The position numbers were made by a program, and so were the translations under genes. The notes beneath the pieces were generated by a model. That model saw only the letters and a program-made list of their open reading frames with translations. It made no database searches and was not told the origin of the DNA. This document shows positions 34,479 to 43,733 of a stretch of 64,000 nucleotides of DNA, piece by piece. The DNA is taken from NCBI GenBank assembly GCA_963929535.1, contig CAWVIZ010000014.1, forward strand, positions 62,001-126,000, given 5' to 3'. Source of the DNA: Pullilachnospira sp963929535. GTDB taxonomy: Bacteria; Bacillota; Clostridia; Lachnospirales; Lachnospiraceae. How positions within the stretch are numbered: position 1 is the first letter of the stretch; each line of letters opens with the position of its first letter.

Positions 34479-35753
34479 ATGATTAAAGCTGTTGTTGGAG
34501 CGAACTGGGGAGATGAAGGAAAGGGAAAGATCACGGATATGCTGGCCAGGGAGGCTGATATCATCGTGCGTTTTCAGGGCGGAGCCAATGCGGGCCATAC
34601 CATTGTCAACGATTATGGAAAGTTTGCGCTGCACACTCTGCCGTCGGGTGTATTTTACGATCATACCACCAGTGTGATCGGCAATGGCGTAGCGCTGAAT
34701 GTGCCGCTGCTCTTTCAGGAGATCCAGGGAATCGTGGACAAGGGCGTACCGATGCCGAAGATTCTGGTTTCCGACCGGGCGCAGATGGTGATGTCCTATC
34801 ATATATTATTCGATCAGTATGAGGAGGAGCGTCTGGGAGGAAAGTCCTTCGGTTCCACAAAATCCGGAATTGCCCCCTTCTATTCTGATAAATTCGCAAA
34901 GATCGGTTTCCAGGTCAGCGAGCTGTTCGATCAGGAAGCGCTGAAGGAGAAAGTGGAGCGGATCTGTGTGACCAAGAACGTACTTCTGGAGCATCTGTAT
35001 CACAAGCCCCTGCTTAAGCCTGAAGAGATCTTTGAGGAGCTGATGAGCTATAAAAAGATGGTGGAGCCCTATGTGTGCGATGTGTCTCTGTATCTGTGGG
35101 ATGCGCTGAAGGAAGGAAAAGAGATTCTGCTGGAGGGTCAGCTGGGTTCTTTGAAGGATCCGGACCACGGAATCTATCCTATGGTAACCTCTTCCTCCAC
35201 GCTGGCGGGATACGGAGCTATCGGAGCCGGTGTTCCTCCATATGAGATCAAAAAAGTAGTGACTGTCTGCAAGGCATATTCCAGCGCCGTTGGCGCGGGA
35301 GCTTTCGTGTCCGAGATCTTCGGTGAGGAAGCGGATGAGCTGAGACGCCGGGGCGGAGACGGCGGTGAGTACGGAGCCACCACAGGACGTCCCAGAAGAA
35401 TGGGCTGGTTCGACGTTGTGGCCTCCAAGTATGGATGCCGGATCCAGGGTACCACAGACGTGGCATTTACCGTGCTGGATGTGCTGGGCTATCTGGACGA
35501 GATTCCGGTATGCGTAGCCTATGAGATCGATGGGAAAGTAACTACAGACTTCCCCACAACCGCTCTTCTGGAAAAGGCCAAACCGGTGTATGAGACCCTT
35601 CCGGGATGGAAGAGTGATATCCGGGGAATCAAGAAGTACGAGGATCTTCCGGAAAACTGCCGGAAGTATATCGAGTTTGTGGAAGAAAAGATCGGCTTCC
35701 CCATCACCATGATCTCCAACGGACCGGGAAGAAACGACATTATCTACCGCTGA
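34479..35753 (+). CDS. purA: Adenylosuccinate synthetase
   Basis: PurA makes adenylosuccinate from IMP and aspartate with GTP. The 424-residue product has the P-loop-like GANWGDEGKGKITD, GGANAGHTIV with the catalytic His, DPDHGIYPMVTSSS, and TTGRPRRMGWFD. The start at 34479 follows AGGAGGT by 7 bp; the frame is open to 34455 but without a site. In this window it is separated from purC-purB by the broken kinase gene. Confidence 0.96.
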   Translation: MIKAVVGANWGDEGKGKITDMLAREADIIVRFQGGANAGHTIVNDYGKFALHTLPSGVFYDHTTSVIGNGVALNVPLLFQEIQGIVDKGVPMPKILVSDRAQMVMSYHILFDQYEEERLGGKSFGSTKSGIAPFYSDKFAKIGFQVSELFDQEALKEKVERICVTKNVLLEHLYHKPLLKPEEIFEELMSYKKMVEPYVCDVSLYLWDALKEGKEILLEGQLGSLKDPDHGIYPMVTSSSTLAGYGAIGAGVPPYEIKKVVTVCKAYSSAVGAGAFVSEIFGEEADELRRRGGDGGEYGATTGRPRRMGWFDVVASKYGCRIQGTTDVAFTVLDVLGYLDEIPVCVAYEIDGKVTTDFPTTALLEKAKPVYETLPGWKSDIRGIKKYEDLPENCRKYIEFVEEKIGFPITMISNGPGRNDIIYR

Positions 35754-35763
35754 TGATAGAATG

Positions 35764-35833
35764 GGGCTATCGGGAAATAGATAGCCCTACACAGGGGCAG
35801 GTGTGATTTCATACGAATTCACATCTGCCCCTG
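35764..35833. terminator. Two hairpins after purA
   Basis: GGGCTATC (35764) pairs with GATAGCCC (ending 35787). Then CAGGGGCAG (35792-35800) pairs with CTGCCCCTG (35825-35833), supported by TGTGA/TCACA inside. Neither has a long T-tract. The second may belong to the end of the adjoining transposon rather than to purA. Confidence 0.5.
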
Positions 35834-35908
35834 AATTTATCCGCTAAAAAGAGAAAAAGATGGCTAACGACAACCATCTTTCTCTCCGTTCCATGTTATA
35901 ATGGAACT

Positions 35909-37652
35909 ATGCTAAAACAAGATTATTATAACGATTTTTTTGACTTTGGGCAACAGAAAATGAACTTCAGTTTCTTCGAATTGAGTTTACCCGACGACGA
36001 TCCAGTCTATACCCTAAAAAACGTGATGGAGGAATTAGATTTTTCAGGCCTGCTGACCTGCTATTCAGATAAGGGAAGAACCGGGTATAACCCAATCATG
36101 CTGTACGCTGTTGTTACCTACGCAAATATGCGTGGGGTCAGGGCTGTTGATCGTATTGTAGACTTATGCCAGAGAGATCTTGCTTTTATCTGGCTGACCA
36201 AAGGGCAGAAGCCTCATCGGGATGTTTTTTACGATTTTAAAGGGAAAAAGCTGACGGGAGAAGTCCTGGATGAATTGAATTACCAGTTTATGCGCCGTCT
36301 GGAAAAGGAAGGCCTTATCACACTGAAAGAGCTCTACATCGATGGGACAAAGATCGAAGCGAACGCAAACCGGTACACGTTCGTCTGGCGGGGCAGCCTC
36401 AACTATCATCTTGCCGGTCTGCTGGATACGATTGACGCCCTTTACGCAAAGTATAATGCCTTTTTGTCGGAGCATGCGTATGGCCCCAAATACGATCTGG
36501 GAGAAGCCCATATGTTCGTGATCGAAGGAATGGACAAAGTCCGGAAGATTATTGAGGAAAACAGGAAACGAAAGGTGACAAAACATAAGAAAATCCCCAA
36601 TAACACGATCCTTGAGATCGACCACTGTTCCCCGCTTGAGATCCTGAAACTGCAGAAGAACCTGACGCGGATCGCGCAAGGAGAAGGGATCGGATTCGTT
36701 TACGGGAAAGGGAAGCATAGACCAGAGATCCAGAAGCTTTATGAGGAACTGGAAGAATGCGGGACCCGCCTGATGGAATATAAGGAACATGGGGAAAGAC
36801 CGCAGCAGCTATTCCAAAACAGACCTGGAAGCAACCTTCATGCGGATGAAAGAAGACCATATGATGAACGGGCAGTTAAAACCGGCATACAATGTCCAGA
36901 TCGCAGTAGAGAATTACTTCATTGTCCACGGGTATGTGAGCAATGACCGGACAGACTATCATACGCTGATCCCGGTTTTAGAAAAGCACCGGAATGCGTT
37001 TGGAGATACGCTGGAGGCGGTGACAGCAGACAGCGGCTACTGCAGTGAGAAGAACCTGCTGTATCTGAAAGAGAATGAGATCAAAAGCTTCATCAAACTC
37101 CAGGACCATGAGAAACGGAAGACACGGGCATACAAAGAGGACATCGGGAAGTATACCAGCATGACATACGCAGTCTTTGAAGATGAGCATTATTACATCT
37201 GCCATGATGGAAGGGAACTGCGCCATATCCGGACGGAAAGCAAAGAGATGGACGGCTATACCCAGACGGTGGAAGTATACGGCTGTGCGGACTGCAGCGG
37301 CTGTGAGCATAAATCCAAATGTCTTTACAGATATAATGCCCAAAAGAATCCGGACCGCAATAAAGTCATGAAGATCAACGAACGGTGGGAAGCGCTGCGG
37401 GAGGAATCCAACGCGAATATCCAGAGTGAAGAAGGGATCCTGAAACGCCGGACACGGTCGAGCCAGACGGAAGGACACTTTGGAGATATCAAAGAGAATG
37501 AAAACTTCCGGCGTTTTCATTACCGTTCAGCGGAAAAAGTGTATAAAGAGTTCATGCTGTATGCGATAGGCCGGAACATCCTGAAATACCACCGATTCCT
37601 GCATCATGAAATCGAGAAATACAAAGGAAAAAAGAAGCAGAAAGCCGCTTAA
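35909..37652 (+). pseudogene. IS1182-family transposase split by a frameshift
   Basis: The first frame (35909 to about 36790) encodes the N-terminal helical domain and the first catalytic Asp (LYIDGTKIEANANRYTF). The second frame (from about 36789) continues GKDRSSYSKTDLEATFMRM, then VTADSGYCSEKN with the second Asp and TEGHFGDIKENENFRRF with the Glu. The two fit together as one protein of about 575 residues. The change near GGAACATGGGGAAAG corresponds to a one-base loss (or an artefact in G4). Promoter TATAATGG lies just before the start. Confidence 0.8.
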
Positions 37653-37718
37653 CGGATGGAGCGCCCCTTGCAATCCAGAACAAGGGGATTTTGCGCCCTA
37701 AAATACGAGGGATAAAAA

Positions 37719-37785
37719 GAAAGAGACAGTCCGACAGGGAATCCGGTTCCTAAAAAAATCCGAATTTTCTGGGATTGTCTCTTTC
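37719..37785. terminator. Hairpin at the right end of the IS1182-type element
   Basis: GAAAGAGACA-GTCC and GGGA-TTGTCTCTTTC form arms around a 40-nt loop that itself can pair (ATCCGG / CCGAAT region). It follows the transposase stop by about 65 bp. Confidence 0.5.
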
Positions 37786-37834
37786 CTGCGTGTCAGGGGT
37801 TAAAATTCGGTATTAACCGACTCCCCCATTTTTT

Positions 37835-37880
37835 TGTGCGATACGCCCGGCAAAGTAGCTTTCCGGGCAGAGGAGACAGG
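37835..37880 (+). repeat. GCGATA-type element, one-ended copy c
   Basis: GTGCGATACGCCCGGCAAAG follows T7 directly; TTTCCGGGCAGAGG shortly after can pair with the CGCCCGG tip. No second TATCGC tip was seen. The 7 Ts are preceded by GGTTAA...TTAACC, a weak hairpin, so the placement again mimics a terminator. Confidence 0.55.
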
Positions 37881-38225
37881 CAGTCAGGCGGCAGGTGAAG
37901 TCTGGCCAGATTTCCGGGCGGAGCAGGAAAACGATGGAAACCTGATACAGATAAAAGTGGGATCAGAACAGAGGGAGGAACCATCAGATCTGCCAAGGGT
38001 GCCAACCGGAAGCCAAAGGATTACCGGGGAGAAAGCATGGTTCCTCATATGGGCGGCAGGAGCGGCAGCTGTGGGAGCCTGTTTTTTGACAAAGTATATC
38101 CGTTATATCAGGAAGCTTCACGAAGTGCTTCCAGCAGAGGACTTGGAATCTGTGAAAAGGTGGAGGAAACTGTATCCCAGGTCAGCAAACAGAAGTATTT
38201 GGGTGGTTTATACGGATTATTATGA
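37881..38225 (+). other. Gap with a doubtful open frame
   Basis: A frame open from 37834 to 38364 contains one hydrophobic segment (AWFLIWAAGAAAVGACF, near 38034-38090) followed by KYIRYIRKLHEVLPAEDLESV. It has no ribosome site and begins inside the repeat. It could be the tail of a lost membrane protein gene. I do not call it a gene. Confidence 0.3.
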
Positions 38226-38510
38226 TATGCCGTTGATGCAAAACATAGTTTTGAAGATAATATCCTGTCTGTGGAGGAAAGCTATAAAAGATGGGGAGAT
38301 AGAATTACCATTTTGGGAGGGCTGGATCTGCAGTACCTTTATACCGCTTCCTGCGAAGAGATAAAGAAACAGTGCAGAAATCTTATGGAATTGGGCAGAG
38401 AAAACGGACGTTATGCCTTGGGGACGGGAAACAGTATGGCAAAATACATTCCTGTTGAAAAATATGTGACAATCATAGAAGCTGCAAATGAATTTAATCA
38501 CCTTATTTAG
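38226..38510 (+). pseudogene. C-terminal remnant of a uroporphyrinogen-decarboxylase-family protein
   Basis: The frame reads VDAKHSFEDNILSVEE, RWGDRITILGGLDLQYL, CRNLMELGRENGRYALGTGNS and PVEKYVTIIEAANEF, which match the C-terminal barrel strands of URO-D/MtaA-like methyltransferases. A stop lies just before it at 38223, and no N-terminal part is present, so only about 90 of some 340 residues remain. It overlaps the end of the convergent P-II-like gene by 8 bp. Confidence 0.75.
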
Positions 38511-39030
38511 ACTGCGGAATCTGCTGCTTGGCCGTATTCCGCAGCGCCTGCCCCCCTTCCTCTCCGGTGCGTATCCGGACCACATTCCGGATATCATAGA
38601 CGAACAGTTTTCCATCGCCGGCTTTTCCGGTATGCAGCACTTGTTTTGCGGAATCGATCACCAGGTCAACGGGAACATGGCTGACCGCGATCTCAATCTT
38701 GATCTTGGGAAGGAGACTGGCATCCAGGGAGAAGCATTTCCGCTTCCGGAGGGCGCCCTTCTGTACGCCGCAGCCCATCACATTGGTGACGGTGATGCCT
38801 GTGACACCGATGGCGTTCATGGCCTGAATGATATCTTTCAGCATATCCGGACGGGTTATGATCGCAACCTTGAAGAGTCGGCCGGTATCCGGATCGGCTT
38901 CCTGATCGGACAGAGAAGCTCTGAGAATGGAAGCTTTCTGTGCGGGGATCACATAGCGGAAGCATAAAAAGCAGAGAATTCCCGCGGAAACCGCGCTGAA
39001 AAATGAGAGAATACTTGTAAAAATAATCAT
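38503..39030 (-). CDS. P-II-family protein with N-terminal membrane anchor
   Basis: The 175-residue product has a hydrophobic segment at 4-28, a linker (29-51) and a P-II-like core (52-162). Core motifs are MLKDIIQAMNAIGVTGITV, VMGCGVQKG, LLPKIKIEIAV, TGKAGDGKLFV and VVRIRTGEEG, covering the nucleotide-binding loops. The T-loop (91-108) has lost Tyr51, the uridylylation residue of GlnB. P-II proteins sense ATP/ADP and 2-oxoglutarate and control nitrogen metabolism; glnN and purF lie on the same strand nearby. ATG 39030 follows GGAGG by 5 bp, better than the ATG 18 bp upstream. Membrane-anchored P-II proteins are unusual. Confidence 0.8.
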   Translation of the reverse strand: MIIFTSILSFFSAVSAGILCFLCFRYVIPAQKASILRASLSDQEADPDTGRLFKVAIITRPDMLKDIIQAMNAIGVTGITVTNVMGCGVQKGALRKRKCFSLDASLLPKIKIEIAVSHVPVDLVIDSAKQVLHTGKAGDGKLFVYDIRNVVRIRTGEEGGQALRNTAKQQIPQSK

Positions 39031-39430
39031 AAATGCCTCCAATTGCATCCTGTTTATGGAAGAGCCTGCGTGAGTATGTGTTTTAGGAAATCCCGCAGAA
39101 TCCTGTAAAGCCTTTTATCCGTGTTGGCCACGGGAATCAAAACGGCTGCCCGGCAAAATGTGTGCATCATTTGGACCGGGGCCGTCAGGGGGAAAGGAAC
39201 CGCAGACTCCTCCACATACAGAAGGGCGCATTCACGCAGCCCTTCCATATACAGGGAAGCTGCCTGTCGGCAGTTTCCTCTGCCGAAGCTTTGGGGAAGA
39301 TATCCCTTTCGGAAGTCTTTCCTTACGGTTCTCCGGCAGTCTGGTGATGCGCATAACGGCACGCACTTCCGGGGAAGGCGCACCGTTACGCAAGAAAAAT
39401 GTGATGTATGTAATCGGGAAAAATCCGCGA
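39031..39430. other. 400-bp gap between purF and the P-II-like gene
   Basis: A reverse-strand frame (39383-39054) reads to LYRILRDFLKHILTQALP but starts with GTG without a ribosome site and matches nothing I know. No clear promoter or terminator was found. It may hold a decayed gene or a long leader for the P-II-like gene. Confidence 0.3.
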
Positions 39431-40885
39431 TTACCGTTGGGAAATGTCCATGGGATACTGCCCGTCAAAACAGGCCCGGCACAGCGGGAGGCTGCCCACC
39501 ATGGACTGCAGATCCTGGATTTTCATATAACCCAGAGAATCCGCGCCGATCAGCTGGCGGATCTCTTCCAATGAATGGGAGGAGGCGATCAGCTGCCGGT
39601 TGGACGGAATATCCGTCCCGAAATAACAGGGATACAGAAAGGGGGGAGAGCAGATCCGTACATGGACGCTTAATGCCCCTGCCTGTTTCAGCAGATGGAT
39701 CAGGTTGGCAATGGTGGTTCCCCGGACAATGGAATCGTCCACAAGAACCAGCCGTTTGCCCCGTACGGCGGATTCCAGCACACTGAGCTTCACCCGCACG
39801 CTGGACTCCCGTTCCTTCTGCGTGGGCTTGATAAAAGTTCGGCCCACATAACTGTTTTTATAGAAAGCCAGACCAAAAGGAATTCCCGATTCCTGGGCAA
39901 AGCCCTGGGCAGCAGTGATCCCTGAATCGGGAACGCCTGCCACCAGATCCGCGTCGGCAGGATAGGCTTTGGCCAGGGCAGCACCGGCCCGAAGCCGGGA
40001 TTCATAGATGGAAATACCGTCCATCCTGCTGTCAAGTCTGGCAAAGTAAATGTATTCAAAGATGCAGTGGGCCTGCTTTTCACCGGCTAACTGCATATTG
40101 GACGATATACCGTCCCGGGTGATGGTAACAATCTCCCCGGGGCGGATATCCCTGAGAAACTGGGCGCCGTTTGTGGCCAGCGCACAGCTCTCAGAAGCAA
40201 TAATATAGGAGCTGCCTTTTTTGCCCAGGCAGAGGGGCTTGAGGCCCAGGGGATCCCGGACGCCTATGAGCTTTCGGGGGCTGGCGATCACCAGACCGTA
40301 AGCCCCCCGGATCCTGGCCGCTGTCCGAAGGATTGCCTCCTCCACAGAGGCGGAGTGTACTCTCTCCTTGGCGATACAGTAAGCGATCACCTCAGAATCC
40401 GTAGTTGTATGGAAAATTGCCCCGTCTTTTGCCAGCTCATCCCGGAGTTCATCCGTATTTACCAGATTGCCGTTGTGAGCCAGGGCAAGTGTTCCCTTGA
40501 TATAGTTGAGTACCAGCGGCTGCGCGTTGGCCAGGGTAGTCTCTCCGGTGGTGGAGTAGCGGACATGCCCGATACCCAGATTTCCGGTAAGGGAGGCCAC
40601 GGTTTCCTGAGAAAAATTCTCATTGACCAGACCCATGCCGCGGTGAACACTTATATTGCCTTTGGGACCTTCCGTATCGCAGACGGCGATCCCGCAGGAT
40701 TCCTGTCCTCTGTGCTGCAGAGCGCACAGTCCATAGTAAACAGAAGGCGCGGCGGGTGCTCCGTCTGTGTTGAAAATACCGAATACGCCGCACTCTTCCT
40801 TGATCTTTTCATCTTTCTGGTCACCGGAAAGAACCGGGGCCGTCAAGGCCCGGCACTCTGGATTCCGGTTTGCTGTCTGTGTCAT
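39431..40885 (-). CDS. purF: Amidophosphoribosyltransferase
   Basis: PurF moves the amide nitrogen of glutamine onto PRPP, the first committed purine step. The 484-residue precursor has a 31-residue propeptide ending KEE, so Cys32 (CGVFGIF) becomes the N-terminal nucleophile. HRGQESCGIAV and RYSTTG belong to the glutaminase domain; VLVDDSIVRGTTI is the PRPP loop. Cysteines in CSPPFLYPC and LCRACF near the C terminus fit the iron-sulphur cluster of the Bacillus-type enzyme. ATG 40885 has GGAGG 5 bp upstream; the frame open to 40972 is not used. It lies 120 bp downstream of glnN. Confidence 0.95.
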   Translation of the reverse strand: MTQTANRNPECRALTAPVLSGDQKDEKIKEECGVFGIFNTDGAPAAPSVYYGLCALQHRGQESCGIAVCDTEGPKGNISVHRGMGLVNENFSQETVASLTGNLGIGHVRYSTTGETTLANAQPLVLNYIKGTLALAHNGNLVNTDELRDELAKDGAIFHTTTDSEVIAYCIAKERVHSASVEEAILRTAARIRGAYGLVIASPRKLIGVRDPLGLKPLCLGKKGSSYIIASESCALATNGAQFLRDIRPGEIVTITRDGISSNMQLAGEKQAHCIFEYIYFARLDSRMDGISIYESRLRAGAALAKAYPADADLVAGVPDSGITAAQGFAQESGIPFGLAFYKNSYVGRTFIKPTQKERESSVRVKLSVLESAVRGKRLVLVDDSIVRGTTIANLIHLLKQAGALSVHVRICSPPFLYPCYFGTDIPSNRQLIASSHSLEEIRQLIGADSLGYMKIQDLQSMVGSLPLCRACFDGQYPMDISQR

Positions 40886-41005
40886 AAAAACCTCCATCCT
40901 GCGTTCTCTGAGTTTCTGCCTTCGGCCGCCCGGACAACCGGAAGCTGCCGAGCAAAAGAGCCCTGACTGCACCGCTCTTATATCCGGAGCGCCGAAATCC
41001 GGCAG

Positions 41006-43105
41006 TTACAGAGAAAACAGCAGCTGATCATAAGTGGGGTATCCCAGCATCTGGTCAGGGATTTTGGCCTCAGCGGCGCTGGCTGTTGCCCGGATCGCTT
41101 CCATTACCGGGAGAACCTTCCTGCAGGAGGCGTTTGCGGATTCCTGCATATTTTCCATCGCCCCCGTCTGACAGGTAACCTCCTTCAGCTGCTCCAGATC
41201 CTGGCAGATATCTGTATAGGCCTGGGACAGCTCATTTACCAGAGATTCCTCCCTGTCGGTGGACAGTCCCGGAAGCAAAGCTTTTTTGGAAGCGGCATCC
41301 CGTGCCACGGTGCCTGCGTAAGAGGAAAGTATCGGAAGGAAATCCTTCGTCATCATTTCCTGCAGGGTACGGGACTCGATACCAATCGTCTTAACATAGT
41401 TTTCCAGAAGGATCTCATAGCGGGAGAATATTTCTTCCTTTGTAAAAATATGGTGCTTGGTAAACAGCTCCACATTTTTATCCGCAATAAAACGGGGCAG
41501 AGCCTCCGGTGTGGAGGGAAGATTGTAGAGACCGCGCCTTTCGGCTTCCTCCACCCACTCCTGAGAATAGCCATTGCCGTTGAAAATAATTTTTTTATGC
41601 TTCTGAATGGCCCGTTTGATCAGTTGATGAACGGCGTCCTCCATCTCCTGGGGAGCCGTTCCCTCAAGTTCATCATAGAACTGGGACAGGGCCTCGGCTA
41701 CAGCTGTGTTTAAAACCATATTGGGATTGGATACCGATGTGGAGGATCCCAGCATACGGAATTCAAATTTATTTCCGGTAAAGGCAAACGGAGAAGTACG
41801 GTTTCTGTCGGTATTGTCCTTGGTAAAATGGGGAAGCACATGGGCGCCGATATCCATCTGTACCTTTTCCTGTTTACCGAAGTACGTATCGTTTTCAATG
41901 GAACGCAGAACCGCGGTCAGTTCATCTCCCAGGAAAATGGATACAATGGCCGGGGGAGCCTCGTTTCCGCCCAGGCGGTGATCATTTCCCGCACCGCAGG
42001 CAGATACCCGCATAAGGTCCGCGTATTCATCCACGGCCTTGATGACGGCCATAAGGAATACCAGGAACTGAATGTTCTGGGCCGGCGTTTTACCGGGATT
42101 CAGAAGATTTTCCCCTGTGTTGGTTACCAGGGACCAGTTGTTGTGCTTACCGCTTCCGTTGATTCCCTCAAAGGGTTTTTCATGGAGCAGGCAGACCAGA
42201 CCGTGCTTGTCGGCCACCTTTTTCATCACTTCCATGGTGAGCTGGTTATGATCTACAGCCACGTTGGCAGTGTCAAATACGGGAGCCAGCTCATGCTGAG
42301 CCGGAGCCACCTCATTGTGCTTGGTCTTGGCCGGGATTCCCAGCTTCCACAGCTCTTCATCCAGATCGTGCATAAAGGCGGATACTCTGGGCTTCAGGGT
42401 TCCGAAATAATGATCCTCCATTTCCTGACCCTTGGGAGCGGGAGCACCGAAAAGCGTTCTTCCGCAGAATACCAGATCTCTTCTTTTTTTATACAGCTCC
42501 TTATCCACCAGGAAATACTCCTGCTCCGGTCCGATGGTGGTGGAAACGCCGGTAACGTTCTGATTTCCAAGAAGATGGAGCATCCGTACGGCTTCTCTGC
42601 TCAGCACTTCCATGGAGCGCAGCAGAGGTGTCTTTTTGTCCAGCGCTTCGCCGCTGTAGGAACAGAAGGCAGTGGGGATATATAAGGTACCGTCTTTAAT
42701 AAATGCCGGAGAGGTGGGATCCCAGGCGGTATATCCTCTGGCCTCAAAAGTGGCCCGCAAACCTCCCGAGGGAAAGCTGGAAGCGTCCGGCTCTCCTTTG
42801 ATCAGTTCCTTTCCGGAAAAGTCCATGATCACCTCGCCTTCACCCACGGGAGTGATGAAGCTGTCATGCTTCTCCGCGGTAAAGCCGGTCATGGGCTGGA
42901 ACCAGTGTGTATAATGGGTAGCTCCATTTTCCACGGCCCATTCCTTCATGGCCACTGCTACGGAGTTGGCCACGTCCAGCTCCAGGTGTGTACCATTTTC
43001 AATGGTTTTGCGGAGAGCCTTGTACATGTCTTTGGGAAGTTTGTTCCGCATGACTTTGTCATTGAATACGAGACTTCCATATAAAGCAGGGATATCTTTT
43101 GCCAT
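41006..43105 (-). CDS. glnN: Glutamine synthetase type III
   Basis: GSIII makes glutamine from glutamate, ammonia and ATP. The 699-residue length is that of the GSIII family, much longer than the 440 residues of GlnA. Typical motifs are GPEQEYFLVD, KHNEVAPAQHELAPVF, NGSGKHNNWS and GNDHRLGGNEAPPAI. ATG 43105 follows AAAGGAG by 7 bp; the longer frame to 43180 runs through the repeat upstream. The organism also has glnA at 52316, so two GS types coexist. Expression is probably controlled in the leader, which holds a strong terminator. Confidence 0.95.
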   Translation of the reverse strand: MAKDIPALYGSLVFNDKVMRNKLPKDMYKALRKTIENGTHLELDVANSVAVAMKEWAVENGATHYTHWFQPMTGFTAEKHDSFITPVGEGEVIMDFSGKELIKGEPDASSFPSGGLRATFEARGYTAWDPTSPAFIKDGTLYIPTAFCSYSGEALDKKTPLLRSMEVLSREAVRMLHLLGNQNVTGVSTTIGPEQEYFLVDKELYKKRRDLVFCGRTLFGAPAPKGQEMEDHYFGTLKPRVSAFMHDLDEELWKLGIPAKTKHNEVAPAQHELAPVFDTANVAVDHNQLTMEVMKKVADKHGLVCLLHEKPFEGINGSGKHNNWSLVTNTGENLLNPGKTPAQNIQFLVFLMAVIKAVDEYADLMRVSACGAGNDHRLGGNEAPPAIVSIFLGDELTAVLRSIENDTYFGKQEKVQMDIGAHVLPHFTKDNTDRNRTSPFAFTGNKFEFRMLGSSTSVSNPNMVLNTAVAEALSQFYDELEGTAPQEMEDAVHQLIKRAIQKHKKIIFNGNGYSQEWVEEAERRGLYNLPSTPEALPRFIADKNVELFTKHHIFTKEEIFSRYEILLENYVKTIGIESRTLQEMMTKDFLPILSSYAGTVARDAASKKALLPGLSTDREESLVNELSQAYTDICQDLEQLKEVTCQTGAMENMQESANASCRKVLPVMEAIRATASAAEAKIPDQMLGYPTYDQLLFSL

Positions 43106-43141
43106 ATGAGATGCTCCTTTCAGATTAATTGAATGGGTTTC

Positions 43142-43313
43142 TGCGATACAGCGCAGCAGTAAGCTGTACTTGCCCGTCAAATGTCTGCAGATGCCAGCAT
43201 CGCAGCCGCTTTTCGGGCTTATCGCACAGCTTACAGCACCGCAGTAAGCTGTACTTGCCCGTCAAATGTCTGCAGATGCCAGCATCGCAGCCGCTTTCCG
43301 GGCTTATCGCACA
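43142..43313 (-). repeat. Duplicated GCGATA-type element (copies d1 and d2) in the glnN leader
   Basis: Two 73-bp copies (43157-43229 and 43242-43314) lie at an 85-bp period. On the reverse strand each reads GTGCGATAAGCCCGGAAAGC..., then GATGCTGGCATCTGCAGAC, then GACGGGCAAGTACAGC. The outer end GCTGTATCGCAG mirrors the start. The first copy abuts the T7 of the terminator. Confidence 0.8.
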
Positions 43314-43350
43314 AAAAAAGGCACTCTGGACGGGATGTCCAAAGCGCCTT
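43313..43350 (-). terminator. Intrinsic terminator in the glnN leader
   Basis: On the reverse strand AAGGCGCTTTGGAC and GTCCAGAGTGCCTT form a 14-bp stem with two G-T pairs and a 5-nt loop, followed by T7. It begins about 15 nt after the predicted start site and lies 208 bp before glnN, so most transcripts should stop unless termination is prevented. Confidence 0.88.
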
Positions 43351-43365
43351 TGCTTTATGTGTTGT

Positions 43366-43393
43366 AGTATAACCGAAAACTGGGAATTGTCAA
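43366..43393 (-). promoter_or_regulatory. sigma-A promoter for glnN with an overlapping near-palindrome
   Basis: On the reverse strand TTGACA (43393-43388) and TATACT (43371-43366) are spaced by 16 bp. GGGGATTG-A-CAATTCCC (43398-43382) is a near-perfect palindrome covering the -35 box and could bind a repressor. Confidence 0.8.
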
Positions 43394-43733
43394 TCCCCTG
43401 TTTTGAAGAATATGAAGAAATGTTTTGTGGAAACTGTGAAAAAATGAAAAAAAGAAGCATAAAAACTGGTGAAAATAATGAAAAGATCAAGCCGAATCCG
43501 GAAGGAGCGTCAAGAGAAGAATCACAAAATGGATAAAAAAGCCGGAAGATTTTTTGGGGAATCTGTGAAAAAAATGAAAAACATCATCAGCAGATGCCTG
43601 GGAGCGGAAGAAAATAAGATTTGACAAATGGAAAACAAAAGTTCATAATAATTGCAACAAACGGCAGGGTCCGTTTGATCATATAGATGTAACAGGTAAA
43701 TGGAAAGCCGTCTGGGCAGAAAGGGTGATAATT

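Larger units (their letters stand above)
35850..37790 (+). mobile_element. IS1182-type insertion sequence, frameshifted (ends approximate)
   Basis: A transposase-coding region is flanked by structured DNA: a hairpin AGAAAAAGATGG/CCATCTTTCTCT near 35848-35884 on the left and the terminator-like hairpin at 37719-37785 on the right. I could not find convincing matching terminal repeats or a target duplication, so the borders are estimates. Confidence 0.6.

Noticed and set aside
36780..36800. Programmed frameshift in the IS1182-type transposase
   Set aside because: This family normally encodes the transposase in one frame, and the G4 stretch lacks a clear slippery motif; a simple one-base loss is more likely.
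39054..39383. Reverse-strand 109-codon frame as a gene
   Set aside because: GTG start without a ribosome site, no recognised motif, odd composition; kept only as a note in the gap entry.
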